Positions 25,352-34,150 of a DNA stretch of 64,000 nucleotides are shown piece by piece. Each line of letters starts with the position of its first letter. The stretch's first letter is position 1. The notes below the pieces were generated by a model. The model was given only the letters and a program-made list of their open reading frames with translations. It was not told where the DNA came from and did not search any database. A program made the translations under genes and the position numbers. Origin of the DNA: Solidesulfovibrio sp. (GTDB lineage Bacteria; Desulfobacterota; Desulfovibrionia; Desulfovibrionales; Desulfovibrionaceae); assembly GCF_038562415.1 (NCBI RefSeq), contig NZ_JBCFBA010000003.1, forward strand, positions 197,236-261,235, in the 5' to 3' direction.

Positions 25352-26401
25352 CTACGGCTTGAGGCGGCCCCGGGCGGCGGCGAGAAAGACGGACTCCCAC
25401 CAGGTCAGAAACGGGACGTCCGTATGCAGCGAGGGGCCGAAAACCACTTCCGGATCATAGGTCCACACGGCCTGGCCGGCAAGGGCGTCGCCGCCCTGGC
25501 GCAGCTTGAGCTCGAAGCGCGGCGAGGTCAGGATGTTGCGGGCCTTGAGGCGCGCGGCATCGGCGCGCAGCGACTCGAAGTCCTGGCGGGTGAAGCGGTG
25601 GCGGTCGTGGACGTAGAAGGCCATCCGGGGCGCGACGCCGATGTGGTGGCGCAGCATGTCGGGCAGCAGGTCGCGGTCGGATTCGCCCAGGACGGCCACG
25701 TAGGGGGAATCGGCCAGCTCCCGGGCGGTGACGGTGCCGCCCTGTCCCCGCCAGCGCCAGATGTCGAAGCTCAGGCTGAAAATCGGCTTGCCGAAGTGTC
25801 CCAGGCGCTTGCCGGCCGCCTCCAGCGTGGCCTGCAAATGGGCCTGGCCGGCGAAGACGCAGTAGGCGGCGGCGCCGGCCAGGGCCGAGGCGTCGCGCCG
25901 CCAGGCGCCGGCCGGAAAGACGCGGTCCCAGCCGCGGCCCAGGTCCTCGGCGGTGAGAATGGCCAGGTCCGCGTCGCGTCCCAGGCGCGGGTCGCCCAGG
26001 GCGTCCTGGAGCACCAGCAGGTGGGGGGAAAATTCGCGCATGGCGGCCAGCGTCGCCCGGATGGGGTCGGCGTCCACCAGGCAGCGCACGTCCGGGGCGT
26101 AGCTGGCCAGCAACGCCGCCTCGATGCCGGAATCGTCGGGGTCGCCGCCGGGCGAGACCTGGTGGGGCAAAAGGGGCGGACGGCCCTCGCCAAGCGGCGC
26201 GACCACCGCCGCCTCCACCCGCTGCGCCCTGGCCCAGCCCAGAAGCCAGGAGGTCAGCAGCACCCGGCCCCGGCTTTCCGGAGACATGCCGCCCACGCCC
26301 ACGACCACGGCCCGGGGCCGGCAGGTCCGGCACAGGCCCAGGCCGTACAGCCGGATTTTCAGCCGGCCCCACAGGGCGTAGGCCCGGGAAACCGGCCCCA
26401 T
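25352..26401 (-). CDS. LpxK-like protein lacking a recognisable P-loop
   Basis: The 349-residue product follows the layout of tetraacyldisaccharide 4'-kinase (LpxK): an N-terminal YALWGRLKIRLYGLGL segment, DADPIRATLAAMREFSPHLLVLQDALGDPRLGRDADLAI, then the FPAGAWRRDASALAGAAAYCV block, which matches the LpxK PAG-x-x-R-E region. The kinase Walker A (G-N-L-T-V-G-G-T-G-K-T) is replaced by GVGGMSPESRGR, which has no Lys. It is therefore unlikely to be an active LpxK, and may be a paralogue with another role. The frame is open to 26509, but that part contains a terminator, so I start at the ATG at 26401. There is no clear ribosome binding site. Confidence 0.6.
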   Translation of the reverse strand: MGPVSRAYALWGRLKIRLYGLGLCRTCRPRAVVVGVGGMSPESRGRVLLTSWLLGWARAQRVEAAVVAPLGEGRPPLLPHQVSPGGDPDDSGIEAALLASYAPDVRCLVDADPIRATLAAMREFSPHLLVLQDALGDPRLGRDADLAILTAEDLGRGWDRVFPAGAWRRDASALAGAAAYCVFAGQAHLQATLEAAGKRLGHFGKPIFSLSFDIWRWRGQGGTVTARELADSPYVAVLGESDRDLLPDMLRHHIGVAPRMAFYVHDRHRFTRQDFESLRADAARLKARNILTSPRFELKLRQGGDALAGQAVWTYDPEVVFGPSLHTDVPFLTWWESVFLAAARGRLKP

Positions 26402-26451
26402 GAGCGCCAGCAGCAGCCGGCCGGCAAGGGCCTTGGGTCCCAGGCGGCCCG

Positions 26452-26484
26452 AAAAAAAAGCGGAGGGGCGGTTTCGCCCCTCCG
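26452..26484 (-). terminator. Rho-independent terminator of the BI-1 gene
   Basis: A perfect 10-bp stem (26461-26470 with 26475-26484, GTTT loop) is followed on the minus strand by eight T (plus A-run 26452-26459). It lies 107 nt past the stop of the BI-1 family gene. Confidence 0.85.
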
Positions 26485-26591
26485 GTCGTCTTCTCTTGGC
26501 GCCGGGCACGGTCAGCGGTCCGCTCGCGGATGTCGGTTGGGCACGATGGTCGTCCGCCCGCCGGGCCGGGTCGCCCCAGCCGGCGAAGGGG

Positions 26592-27305
26592 CTAGTCCCG
26601 GCTGGAGCCGCCGAACAGGCGCAGCATCATCAGGAACAGGTTGATGAAGTCGAGGTAGAGGGTCAGCGCCCCGAGGATGGTTCCCCGGCGCACGGCCGTG
26701 GCGTCGTCGGCCGGGGCCATCTCGCCCATGACCTTGAGCTTCTGGGTGTCGTAGGCGGTCAGCCCCAGGAACACCAGCACGCCCACGCAGGAGATGATGA
26801 AGTCCATCATCGCGGACTTGGTGAAGATGTTGACGATGGAGGCGATGATGACGCCGATCAGCCCCATGAACAGGAAGCTGCCGAGCGAAGTCAGGTCGCG
26901 GCGGGTGAGCAGGCCGTACAGGCTCATGGCGCCGAACATGCCGCCCGTGACCAGGAAGGCGTTGATGATCACGGCCTTGGCGTAGACCGCGAAGATCGCG
27001 GCCAGGGTCACGCCGTTGAGCGCGCTGTAGAGCAGGAAAAGCCCCGTGGCCGCGCCGGCGGACAGGCGGTTGATGGCGGCCGAGATGCCGAGCACCAGGC
27101 CGAATTCCACGATGATCAGGCCGAAAAAGAGAATCTGGTTGCCGAAGACGGCCTGCATCAGGGCCGGGCTCGACACCGTGAAGGCCGAGGCGCCGGCGGT
27201 CAGCAAAAGGCCCAGGCACATCCAGCCGTAGACGCCGCGCATAAAGGCGTTTACAACCTCGACGCGGGACTGCGTCGTCTGCATCGAGCGATACGGATAG
27301 CTCAT
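26592..27305 (-). CDS. Bax inhibitor-1 (YccA/YbhL) family membrane protein
   Basis: The 237-residue product has seven hydrophobic segments and an N-terminal arm with RVEVVNAFMRGVYGWMCLGLLLTAGASAF. The C-terminal AYDTQKLKVMGE and LYLDFINLFLMMLRLFG motifs are hallmarks of the BI-1/TMBIM family, including the paired Asp of the calcium-leak channel site. Bacterial members such as YccA modulate FtsH proteolysis or ion leak. A strong Shine-Dalgarno (AAGGAGG) precedes the ATG at 27305. The gene is monocistronic, with its own promoter and terminator, and is divergent from dppD. Confidence 0.92.
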   Translation of the reverse strand: MSYPYRSMQTTQSRVEVVNAFMRGVYGWMCLGLLLTAGASAFTVSSPALMQAVFGNQILFFGLIIVEFGLVLGISAAINRLSAGAATGLFLLYSALNGVTLAAIFAVYAKAVIINAFLVTGGMFGAMSLYGLLTRRDLTSLGSFLFMGLIGVIIASIVNIFTKSAMMDFIISCVGVLVFLGLTAYDTQKLKVMGEMAPADDATAVRRGTILGALTLYLDFINLFLMMLRLFGGSSRD

Positions 27306-27344
27306 TGAGGGTCCTCCTTGGAAAGACGGGCTGTCCTTTATGGG

Positions 27345-27373
27345 TCTATAACGCGCGCAACGGCGCGTGGCAA
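27345..27373 (-). promoter_or_regulatory. Sigma-70 promoter of the BI-1 gene
   Basis: On the minus strand TTGCCA (plus 27368-27373) is followed after exactly 17 bp by TATAGA (plus 27345-27350). The start would fall near 27338, giving a leader of about 33 nt before the strong ribosome binding site. Confidence 0.55.
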
Positions 27374-27388
27374 GGGGAGTGGCGCGCC

Positions 27389-28408
27389 ATGTCGGGCCTG
27401 GCCGCAACGGCTGAACAAGATTTCATGTCACCCCGGCAAGCGGGGCCTGGGCCGCTTTTGTCCGTGGCGGGACTGACCACGGTCTTCGAGCCGCCCTCCG
27501 GTCGGCTGACGGCCGTGGACGGCGTGGACCTGGACGTTTTTCGCGGCCAGATACTGGCCGTGGTCGGCGAATCGGGCTGCGGCAAGACCATGCTGTCGCT
27601 GTCCGTGCTGGGGCTGGTGCCGCCGCCGGGGCGGGTGGTCTCGGGCCGGGCGGTTTTTGCCGGCCGCGACCTGCTGGCCTTGTCCGAGGGCGAGCGCCGG
27701 GCCGTGCGCGGGGCCAGGGCCTCCATGATCTTCCAGGAACCCATGACCTCGCTCAATCCCGTGCTGCCCATCGGCGAGCAGGTGGCCGAGCCGGTGCGGG
27801 TCCACCGCCGGGCCTCGAAACGGGAGGCGCTCGGGGCGGCCGCGGCCATGCTGGCCAAGGTCGGCCTGCCCGACCCGGCCCGCGTCCTGTCGCGCTATCC
27901 CCACGAGCTCTCGGGCGGCCAGCGGCAACGGGCCATGATCGCCATGGCCCTGATCCTTTCGCCGCAACTGCTCATCGCCGACGAGCCCACCACGGCCCTG
28001 GACGTGACCGTGCAGCGCCAGATCCTCGACCTCGTGTCCGGGCTTTCCCGCGACACCGGCACGGCCGTGGTGCTCGTCACCCACAACCTCGGCGTGGTGG
28101 CCCAGGTGGCCAACGCCGTGGCTGTCATGTACGCCGGGCGGCTCGTGGAAGACGCGCCCGTGGAGGCCTTTTTCGAGGGGCCGGCCCATCCCTACGGCCA
28201 GGGGCTGCTGGCCTCGCTGCCGCGCCTGGCCGACCGGGGCCGGCGCCTGTCCGCCATCCCCGGCATGGTGCCGAGCCTGTCCCGGCTGCCCTCGGGCTGC
28301 CATTTCCATCCCCGCTGTCCCCGGGCCTTCGGACCGTGCGCCGGGGAGGTCCCGCCCTTTTTCCCCCTGCCCGACGGGCGGCGCGTGAGGTGCTGGCTGT
28401 ATGCCTGA
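27389..28408 (+). CDS. dppD: Oligopeptide/dipeptide ABC transporter ATPase, DppD/OppD type
   Basis: The 339-residue ATPase has Walker A GESGCGKTM, Q-loop MIFQEPMTSLNPV, signature ELSGGQRQR, Walker B LLIADEPTTALDV and the switch VTHNLGVVAQ. The C-terminal oligopeptide/dipeptide transporter extension carries the Cys pattern GCHFHPRCPRA...CAGEVP typical of OppD/DppD iron-sulfur-type motifs. I start at the ATG at 27389, which has GGGGAG 9 nt upstream. Earlier codons overlap the divergent BI-1 promoter. It overlaps dppF by 8 bp. The permease and binding-protein genes are not in this window. Confidence 0.9.
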   Translation: MSGLAATAEQDFMSPRQAGPGPLLSVAGLTTVFEPPSGRLTAVDGVDLDVFRGQILAVVGESGCGKTMLSLSVLGLVPPPGRVVSGRAVFAGRDLLALSEGERRAVRGARASMIFQEPMTSLNPVLPIGEQVAEPVRVHRRASKREALGAAAAMLAKVGLPDPARVLSRYPHELSGGQRQRAMIAMALILSPQLLIADEPTTALDVTVQRQILDLVSGLSRDTGTAVVLVTHNLGVVAQVANAVAVMYAGRLVEDAPVEAFFEGPAHPYGQGLLASLPRLADRGRRLSAIPGMVPSLSRLPSGCHFHPRCPRAFGPCAGEVPPFFPLPDGRRVRCWLYA

Positions 28409-29381
28409 CAATGCCCCGGATGCCTCCCTGCTCGAACTGTCGGGCGTGACCCGGCGCTACCGCCTGCGCCAGGGGTTTTTCGCGGGAGCCCGGCGCGAGG
28501 TGGCGGCCGTGGCCGGCGTGGACCTGGTCGTCGCCCCGGGCGAGACCGTGGGGCTGGTGGGCGAATCGGGCTGCGGCAAGTCGACCCTGGCCCGCCTGGC
28601 CGTGGGGTTGGAGCCGCCCACGTCCGGGACGGTGCGCCTGGGCGGCCGCGACCCCTGGTCCGGGGTGGCCGGCGCGCGCCAGACCCTGCCGCGCCTCGTC
28701 CAGATGATCTTCCAGGACCCGTTCGCCTCGCTCAACCCCCGGCTGCCCGTGGGCTGGACCGTGGCCGAGGGGCTGCGGGCCGTGGGCCAGGGTTCGGCCG
28801 GGCAGCGCCGGGAGCGCGTGCTGGAGCTGCTGTCACTGGTGGGGCTTGCGCCCGAGCACGCCAAGCGCTTCCCGCACCAGTTTTCCGGCGGCCAGCGCCA
28901 GCGTATCGCCGTGGCCCGGGCGTTGGCCCTGTCGCCGCGGCTTCTTGTGTGCGACGAGCCGGTCTCGGCCCTGGACGTCTCGGTCCAGGCGCAAGTCATC
29001 AACCTCCTGGCCGACCTCCGGGAGCGGCTGGGCCTGGCCTACCTGTTCATTTCCCACGACCTGGCCGTGGTCGGCCACATCAGCGACCGCACGGCGGTGA
29101 TGTACCTGGGCCGCATCGTGGAGACGGCGCCGACCCGGGCGCTTTACGACGGGCCGGTCCATCCGTATACCAGGGCGCTTCTGGCCGCCGCCCCGGTGGC
29201 CGATCCCCGCCGCCGCCAGCCGGCCGCCCTGGCCGGCGAGGCGCCGGACCCGGCCGCGCCGCCGCCGGGCTGTCCGTTTCATCCCCGTTGCGCCAGGGCC
29301 GTGGCGGCCTGCCGGGAGGCGGTGCCTCCCCTGACCGAGGTCGCGCCGGGACATTTCGCGCGCTGTGCGCGTCCGTCATAA
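28401..29381 (+). CDS. dppF: Oligopeptide/dipeptide ABC transporter ATPase, DppF/OppF type
   Basis: The 326-residue ATPase has Walker A GESGCGKST, Q-loop MIFQDPFASLNPR, signature QFSGGQRQR, Walker B LLVCDEPVSALDV and the switch His in ISHDLAVVGHIS. The C-terminal family extension contains PGCPFHPRCARAVAAC. It overlaps dppD by 8 bp, so the pair is co-translated and would form the heterodimeric motor of a peptide importer. The next gene starts 15 bp later on the same strand and may be co-transcribed. Confidence 0.92.
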   Translation: MPDNAPDASLLELSGVTRRYRLRQGFFAGARREVAAVAGVDLVVAPGETVGLVGESGCGKSTLARLAVGLEPPTSGTVRLGGRDPWSGVAGARQTLPRLVQMIFQDPFASLNPRLPVGWTVAEGLRAVGQGSAGQRRERVLELLSLVGLAPEHAKRFPHQFSGGQRQRIAVARALALSPRLLVCDEPVSALDVSVQAQVINLLADLRERLGLAYLFISHDLAVVGHISDRTAVMYLGRIVETAPTRALYDGPVHPYTRALLAAAPVADPRRRQPAALAGEAPDPAAPPPGCPFHPRCARAVAACREAVPPLTEVAPGHFARCARPS

Positions 29382-29395
29382 AGGAGAAAAACCGC

Positions 29396-29887
29396 ATGGA
29401 CCCCATTTCGAAAGCGAGCGAGGAGATCCTTCGCGTGTTCATGACCGAGCATTGGGCTCGGTTCTACTATGCCGTGGAGCAGGACGGCGTGGTCTACCTG
29501 AGCGTGCCGGCCGAGGTCGTCGAGGCCATGCGGGCCAGCCATCCGGCTCTGGCCGAGTTCGTGGCCGGCATCGACGGCCGGCCCATCGACATGGAATCGT
29601 CGCAGCGGGCCGTGGGCGAATTCGTGTTCCGCGCCTTCGAAGGCGGCGAGTACCCCACGGGCACCGTGGCCAAGGCCTTCGACAGTCCGTATTTCGGCCT
29701 GCTCATGCGGCTTTTTTCCGTGTGGCTTTCCGGCCACGAGGCCCAGTTCGACGCCGCGGTCATGCCCTTTGCCGACTGGGAGAGCCTTTTCGCCGAATGG
29801 CGGCAAGACCCGGCCGTGGTGCGGTTCGCCGCGAGCCTGGCCGCCGGCGGCAACCCGCCCGACCCGTCGGGCGGCACGGTGCACTGA
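29396..29887 (+). CDS. Conserved-type hypothetical protein (unknown)
   Basis: The 163-residue product matches no family that I can name. It is a compact, acidic (Glu/Asp-rich), probably all-helical cytoplasmic protein with aromatic-rich segments (MTEHWARFYYAVEQDGVVYLSVP and SPYFGLLMRLFSVWLSGHEAQFD), without a signal peptide or TM segment. AAAGGAG lies 8 nt upstream of the ATG, an excellent ribosome binding site, so it is surely translated. It follows dppF by 15 bp and ends in a strong terminator, which makes it the last gene of the dppDF unit. Confidence 0.75.
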   Translation: MDPISKASEEILRVFMTEHWARFYYAVEQDGVVYLSVPAEVVEAMRASHPALAEFVAGIDGRPIDMESSQRAVGEFVFRAFEGGEYPTGTVAKAFDSPYFGLLMRLFSVWLSGHEAQFDAAVMPFADWESLFAEWRQDPAVVRFAASLAAGGNPPDPSGGTVH

Positions 29888-29917
29888 GGCCGTCGGGCGG
29901 CCGCGCCGACGATCGCG

Positions 29918-29954
29918 GGCCGGCCGTCGCTTCCCGGGGAAGCGGCGGCCGGCC
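29918..29954. terminator. Long terminator hairpin between convergent genes
   Basis: A 17-bp stem with one G-U wobble pairs 29918-29934 with 29938-29954. On the plus strand it is followed by TTGCCTATTTTTT. It separates the dppDF-linked gene (stop 29887) from the convergent lipoprotein gene. Confidence 0.75.
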
Positions 29955-29958
29955 TTGC

Positions 29959-30288
29959 CTATTTTTTCTTCTTGAGGCGCCAGCCCCGGTTGTACATGCA
30001 GGTGGAGAAGGCATCGAGGTTCGCGTCGTCCTCGGCCACGTTGGCCACCCAGCGCGTGGCTTGGGCCTCGATGGTCGGGTCGAATTCGAAGCGCTCCAGG
30101 CCGTAGGTCGGGGGCACGTCCGAATTGGCTTCCCGCTGGCAGATGGCCGTGTCGAGTTGCAGGCGTTTTTGGGCCTCGGCCTGGTCGACGATGTTCGGGT
30201 TGACGTAGGTCGGGCCGCAGCCGCCGAGGGCGAGCAGCGCCGCCGCGACGAGGCCGGCCTGGAGGCGTCGGGAGAGGGTGCGATGCAT
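29959..30288 (-). CDS. Small outer-membrane-type lipoprotein (unknown)
   Basis: The 109-residue product has a lipoprotein signal peptide with lipobox L-G-G-C (Cys near residue 24), so it is lipid-anchored. The mature part contains PTYVNPNIVDQAEAQKRLQLDTAICQREAN, YGLERFEFDPTIEAQ and AFSTCMYNRGWRLKKKK. The two later Cys residues (about 61 and 97) and the C-terminal CMYNRGW pattern resemble small lipoproteins in which the Cys pair forms a disulfide. AAGGAAGG precedes the ATG. No function is assigned. Confidence 0.75.
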   Translation of the reverse strand: MHRTLSRRLQAGLVAAALLALGGCGPTYVNPNIVDQAEAQKRLQLDTAICQREANSDVPPTYGLERFEFDPTIEAQATRWVANVAEDDANLDAFSTCMYNRGWRLKKKK

Positions 30289-30433
30289 GGGCCTTCCTTT
30301 GGGGGAAAATTCCTTCGAGCCATATTTTTTCCCCCGGCCGCGCGCAACCTTTTTTCGGCTCGGGCGACTGGACGTTATGACGCGGTGGGCTTTGTCCGCC
30401 GCGTGACGTACAGCCGCCTGGAGGAACACGGTT

Positions 30434-30823
30434 ATGGATTCGTATCTTGCGCTCGCCCTGGACATCGTCAAGGCCCAGGCCAAGGTCCGCAACATGACGG
30501 AGGAAGAGATCACGTCCATGGTCGGCAAACTGGCCGGCAGCATTCGCGGCATCGACGGCGACGCCCCCGGCGCCCAGTCCGGCAACGGCGTTCGCGATCC
30601 CAAAAAGGCCGTCAAGGAACGCACCATCACCTGCCTTGAGTCGGGAAAGCCCTACAAGATCCTGACCAAGCGCCATCTGGCCAAATTCGGATTGACGCCC
30701 GAGGAATACCGCGAGAAATGGGGCTATCCCAAGGGCATGCCGCTGGTGTGCAAGGCGCTGCAACGGGAACGCCGCAAGAAGATGCGCGGCATGCGGCTGT
30801 GGGAGCGCCGAGCCCACGAGTAG
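30434..30823 (+). CDS. MucR/Ros-family transcriptional regulator
   Basis: The 129-residue product matches MucR/Ros throughout: an N-terminal helical oligomerisation part (YLALALDIVKAQAKVRNMTEEEITSMV) and the C-terminal zinc-finger-like DNA-binding domain, ITCLESGKPYKILTKRHLAKFGLTPEEYREKWGYP. Only one Cys and one His pair remain of the classical Cys2His2 site (Cys-Leu-Glu, Lys-Arg-His-Leu), as in zinc-lacking Ros homologues. In alphaproteobacteria such proteins act as H-NS-like repressors. GGAGG lies 10 nt before the ATG. Confidence 0.9.
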   Translation: MDSYLALALDIVKAQAKVRNMTEEEITSMVGKLAGSIRGIDGDAPGAQSGNGVRDPKKAVKERTITCLESGKPYKILTKRHLAKFGLTPEEYREKWGYPKGMPLVCKALQRERRKKMRGMRLWERRAHE

Positions 30824-30833
30824 CGCCGCCTTG

Positions 30834-30862
30834 CCGTCCTCCCCGGTGGCGGGACGGGTTTT
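30834..30862 (+). terminator. Terminator after mucR-type gene
   Basis: CCGTCC (30834-30839) pairs with GGACGG (30852-30857) and is followed by GTTTTTA. It lies 11 nt past the stop. The stem is short. Confidence 0.5.
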
Positions 30863-31018
30863 TACGCCCCGCCGCCCCTTGACTGGCCGGACAATCCGCT
30901 TATTTTTTTTGGCGCTCGGCATGGTCGAGTGCCAATCGGCCCTTGACAAAGGGGGACCGAAGGACGACTTGTTGCGGCCGAAATCGCCGGCCGAAAGGAC
31001 CGGCGGGGGAGTGTGACG

Positions 31019-31381
31019 ATGCCCATCTACGAATACCAGTGCGACAAATGCGGTAAAATTTCCGAGGTCCTGCAGAAAAGCTTCGACGTGGACGAGGCGC
31101 CCTGCGAGGCTTGCGGCGCCACGGCCAGGCGCATCATGTCCAACACCTCCTTCGTGCTCAAGGGCACGGGCTGGTACGTGACGGACTACAAGGCCAACGG
31201 CGGCTGCAGCGCCTCGGGCGGCAACGGCAGCGGCAAGAGCGAGTCCGACAAGCCCGCCGCCGCGGCCGATTCCAGTTCTTCCCCGGCCCCGTCCTGCGAC
31301 AAGGCGCCCTCGGCCGGTTGCGGCGGCTGCGCCAAGGCCGCCGCCCCGGCCGCCAGCTCCAGCGCCACGACCGCTTCCTAG
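31019..31381 (+). CDS. FmdB-type zinc-ribbon protein
   Basis: The 120-residue product begins with the FmdB/CxxC zinc-ribbon signature MPIYEYQCDKCGKISEVLQKSF...CEACGATARRIMSNTSFVLKGTGWY. A low-complexity tail rich in Ser, Ala and Lys follows, ending with the Cys-rich CDKAPSAGCGGCAKA. The family is named for FmdB, a proposed regulator of formamidase, but its true role is mostly unknown. GGGGGAG, 7 nt upstream, supports the ATG at 31019. The Cys-rich tail might bind a second metal; this is inference. Confidence 0.88.
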   Translation: MPIYEYQCDKCGKISEVLQKSFDVDEAPCEACGATARRIMSNTSFVLKGTGWYVTDYKANGGCSASGGNGSGKSESDKPAAAADSSSSPAPSCDKAPSAGCGGCAKAAAPAASSSATTAS

Positions 31382-31408
31382 CCGCGATTGTCCCTTCTTT
31401 CGCGACAG

Positions 31409-31488
31409 ACGCCGCATGCGCTCCCTCGCCCGGACGGTTCGACCGGGAGAGCGGGCGGATGCGGCGCATGTTTTGTTGGCCCGCCAGC
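31409..31488 (+). terminator. Terminator-like structure after the FmdB-type gene
   Basis: CGCCGCAT and ATGCGGCG form an 8-bp outer stem. Inside it CGCTC/GAGCG and CCCGG/CCGGG can also pair. CATGTTTTG follows the structure on the plus strand. It starts about 30 nt past the stop. Confidence 0.45.
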
Positions 31489-31526
31489 CCGGAAACGGAT
31501 TTCCGGGCCGGGGCTCTGTTGGCGAA

Positions 31527-31553
31527 AAAATAATTATTTCAAGTAATTATTTT
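31527..31553. other. AT-only palindrome at the CobD-CobQ stop codon
   Basis: A perfect 10-bp inverted repeat made only of A and T (31527-31536 and 31544-31553, 7-nt loop) overlaps the stop codon of the fusion gene. On the minus strand it runs into TTTTTT. It may serve as the terminator of that gene or as a protein-binding site. It stands out sharply in about 70% GC DNA. Confidence 0.5.
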
Positions 31554-34150
31554 CAAAAAGAGAGTCCCAGGCGGCGTAGCAGCGCCGTCAGGGGCAGGCA
31601 GTCTTCCAGCACGTCGGCCAGCCGGTCCAGGGCCGGCTCCAGGTCGTAGGGCGCGATCCGCTCGATGGCCGGCAGGCCCCGGCGGCGGCGCAGACCGTCC
31701 AGAAAGCGTCGGCGGAAGGCGTCGGCGTCGAACAGCCCGTGGAGATAGGCGCCCCACACCGGCTCCCCGGCCCGGGAAAAACCGATGGCCGCGCCGTCGG
31801 CGCGCGTCACGGCCACGGCCAGGCCGTCGTCGGGCAGGCTGCGGCCGTGGTGGATTTCGTAGCCGCGAAGCCCCTCGCCCGTGGGCAGGTGCACGGCACG
31901 GGTGCTGGTGAGGGTTTTTTGGGCCACCAGTTCCGTGGTCAGGCCCAACAGCCCGAGCCCCGCCTCCTCGCCGCGCCCGGACTCCAGCCCCAGCGGATCG
32001 GCGACCGTGCGGCCGAGCATCTGCAAGCCGGCGCAAATGCCGACGATCTCCGTCTTCCCCTCCAGGGCCAGGGCCGTTATGGCCCGGGCCAGCCCCGTCT
32101 CCTTAAGCCAAGCCAGGTCGGCCAGGGTGTTCTTGCTGCCCGGCACGATGACGGCGTCCGGTCGGCCGAGCGCCGCGGCGTTGCGGACCCGCCTGACCCG
32201 CGCGTCGGGCTCGGCGCAAAGGGCGTCGACGTCCGTCAGGTTCGAGGCGCGCGGCAGGTCGATGACGGCGATGTCGAGGGCCGGCGCCCCGGCCGCGGCC
32301 CGGTCCGGCACGGCCTGGCCGTCCTTGAAGCTCACGGAATCCTCGTCAGGCAGGCCCAGGTCGGGCAGGTAGGGCACGACCCCCAGGACGTCGCGGCCCG
32401 TGGCCGCCCGGAGGTAGGCGTTGGCCGGCGCGAGCAGGCCGGCGTCGCCCCGGAAGCGGTTGAGGACGTAGCCGGCCACCCGGGCCCGGTCGGCCTCGGC
32501 CAGGCACTCCATGGTGCCCCACAGGGCGGCGTAGGCCCCGCCCCGGTCGATGTCGGCGGCCAGCAGCACCAACGCTTCGGCGTGGGCGGCCATGGCCATG
32601 TTGACCATGTCGTGGGCCTGCAAATTGACCTCGGCCGGGCTGCCGGCCCCTTCCAGGACCATGACGTCGGCCTCGGCGGCCAGGCTGTCGTAGGCCGCCT
32701 TGGCCGCGGCGAAGGCGTGGGGCTTATAAAGGATGTATTCGCCGACCTTCATGACGCCCACGGGCCGGCCCATGACGATGACCTGCGAGCCGGCATCCGA
32801 GGTGGGTTTGAGCAGCACCGGGTTCATGCGCACGTCCGGGGCGAGGTTGCAGGCGGCGGCCTGGGTGATCTGCGCCCGGCCCATCTCCAGCCCGTCGGCC
32901 GTGACCCCGGAATTGAGCGACATGTTCTGGGACTTGAACGGGGCCACGCGCAGGCCCCGGCGGGCAAGCGCCCGGCACAGCCCGGCGCACAGCACCGACT
33001 TGCCGGCATTGGAGGCCGTGGCCTGGAGCATCAGCGCCGGCGTCCCGCGCCTGGGCGGGCGGCCCGGCCGGTCGGCGCGGCCGAGGACGGCGGCCAGGGC
33101 GTCCAGGATGCGCCCGTTTTCCGCCTCGGGGCGCACGGCCACCCGGACGTAGCGTTCGGTGAGGCCGTGGAAGTTGGAACAGTCGCGCAGGGCCACGCCG
33201 TGTTCGGCCAAAAGCCGCCGGGTCAGCTCCGTGGAACCCGGCGCGCCGGCGGGGAGCCTGGCCAGCAGGAAATTGGCCGCGCCCGGGAAGACGGTGAGCC
33301 CCAGGCCGGACAGCCCCTGGGCCAGCCCCTCGCGCAGGGGCGGCAGGGCGGCCCGGGTGCGCGCGAGGAAATCGGCGTCGCCCAGGGCCCGCTCGCCAAC
33401 GGCCTGGGCCAGGGAGCTCACGGACCAGGGCGGCAGGTTGGCCCGCACCCAGCCGGCCAGGTCCGGGCTCGCCGCCAGAAGCCCCAGGCGAAGGCCGGGG
33501 ATGGCGAAGGATTTGGTCAGCGAAAGCAGCACGGCCACGTTGTGGGGGCGCCAGGCCCCGGCCAGGGAGGCAAACCCCGGCACGAAATCGGCAAAGGCCT
33601 CGTCCACCAGGAACAGGCTTCGCGGATGGCGCTCGGCCAGTTCGGCCACGGCCTCGGCCGGCACGACGGCGCCGGTGGGGTTGCCGGGGCTGCCGAGGAT
33701 GACCAGGGACGGCGTGCGCAGGGCGGCGTCCACATGGTCCAGGCGCACGGCGAAGTCGTCGAATTCCACGGCGGCGAGGCGCCGGATGTCCATGCCGGCC
33801 TTGTGGCAGGCCGTGGCGTAGTCGGCGTAGCAGGGCGTGGGGATGACGGCCCGGGCCAGGCCGGTGGCCCGGGGCAGGGCGAACAGCAGCTGGCTCGTGC
33901 CGTTGCCGGCGGTGAAATGCGAGGTCGGCGCCGCGTAGCGCGTGGCGGCCGCTTCGAGGAGCGCCGCGCAGTCCGGGTCCGGGTAGTGGACGAGGTCGCT
34001 CACGCCGGCGCTCACGGCCTGGCGCAGCCAGGGCGGCGGCCCCAGGGGGTTGAGGCTGGCCGAGGCGTCGCAGATGTCGCCGGGGTCGCGTCCGGCGGCC
34101 TGCGCCAGGGCGCGGACATTGCCGCCGTGGGGGAAGGGGGACGGCGTCAC
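31553..34150 (-). CDS. Threonine-phosphate decarboxylase-cobyric acid synthase fusion (CobD-CobQ)
   Basis: The 865-residue fusion joins two cobalamin enzymes. Residues 1 to about 355 are a PLP-dependent fold-type I decarboxylase (CobD) with SPGNPTG, the VDEAFADF loop and Lys213 in SLTKSF; it makes aminopropanol phosphate. Residues about 372-865 are cobyric acid synthase (CobQ/CbiP): the dethiobiotin-synthetase-like ATP site [40 protein letters not shown], and a class I glutamine amidotransferase with Cys706 ([11 protein letters not shown]) and His804 (YLHGLFD). All catalytic residues are present in both halves. Its ATG overlaps the stop of the upstream Cache-protein gene (ATGA). Confidence 0.93.
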   Translation of the reverse strand: MTPSPFPHGGNVRALAQAAGRDPGDICDASASLNPLGPPPWLRQAVSAGVSDLVHYPDPDCAALLEAAATRYAAPTSHFTAGNGTSQLLFALPRATGLARAVIPTPCYADYATACHKAGMDIRRLAAVEFDDFAVRLDHVDAALRTPSLVILGSPGNPTGAVVPAEAVAELAERHPRSLFLVDEAFADFVPGFASLAGAWRPHNVAVLLSLTKSFAIPGLRLGLLAASPDLAGWVRANLPPWSVSSLAQAVGERALGDADFLARTRAALPPLREGLAQGLSGLGLTVFPGAANFLLARLPAGAPGSTELTRRLLAEHGVALRDCSNFHGLTERYVRVAVRPEAENGRILDALAAVLGRADRPGRPPRRGTPALMLQATASNAGKSVLCAGLCRALARRGLRVAPFKSQNMSLNSGVTADGLEMGRAQITQAAACNLAPDVRMNPVLLKPTSDAGSQVIVMGRPVGVMKVGEYILYKPHAFAAAKAAYDSLAAEADVMVLEGAGSPAEVNLQAHDMVNMAMAAHAEALVLLAADIDRGGAYAALWGTMECLAEADRARVAGYVLNRFRGDAGLLAPANAYLRAATGRDVLGVVPYLPDLGLPDEDSVSFKDGQAVPDRAAAGAPALDIAVIDLPRASNLTDVDALCAEPDARVRRVRNAAALGRPDAVIVPGSKNTLADLAWLKETGLARAITALALEGKTEIVGICAGLQMLGRTVADPLGLESGRGEEAGLGLLGLTTELVAQKTLTSTRAVHLPTGEGLRGYEIHHGRSLPDDGLAVAVTRADGAAIGFSRAGEPVWGAYLHGLFDADAFRRRFLDGLRRRRGLPAIERIAPYDLEPALDRLADVLEDCLPLTALLRRLGLSF

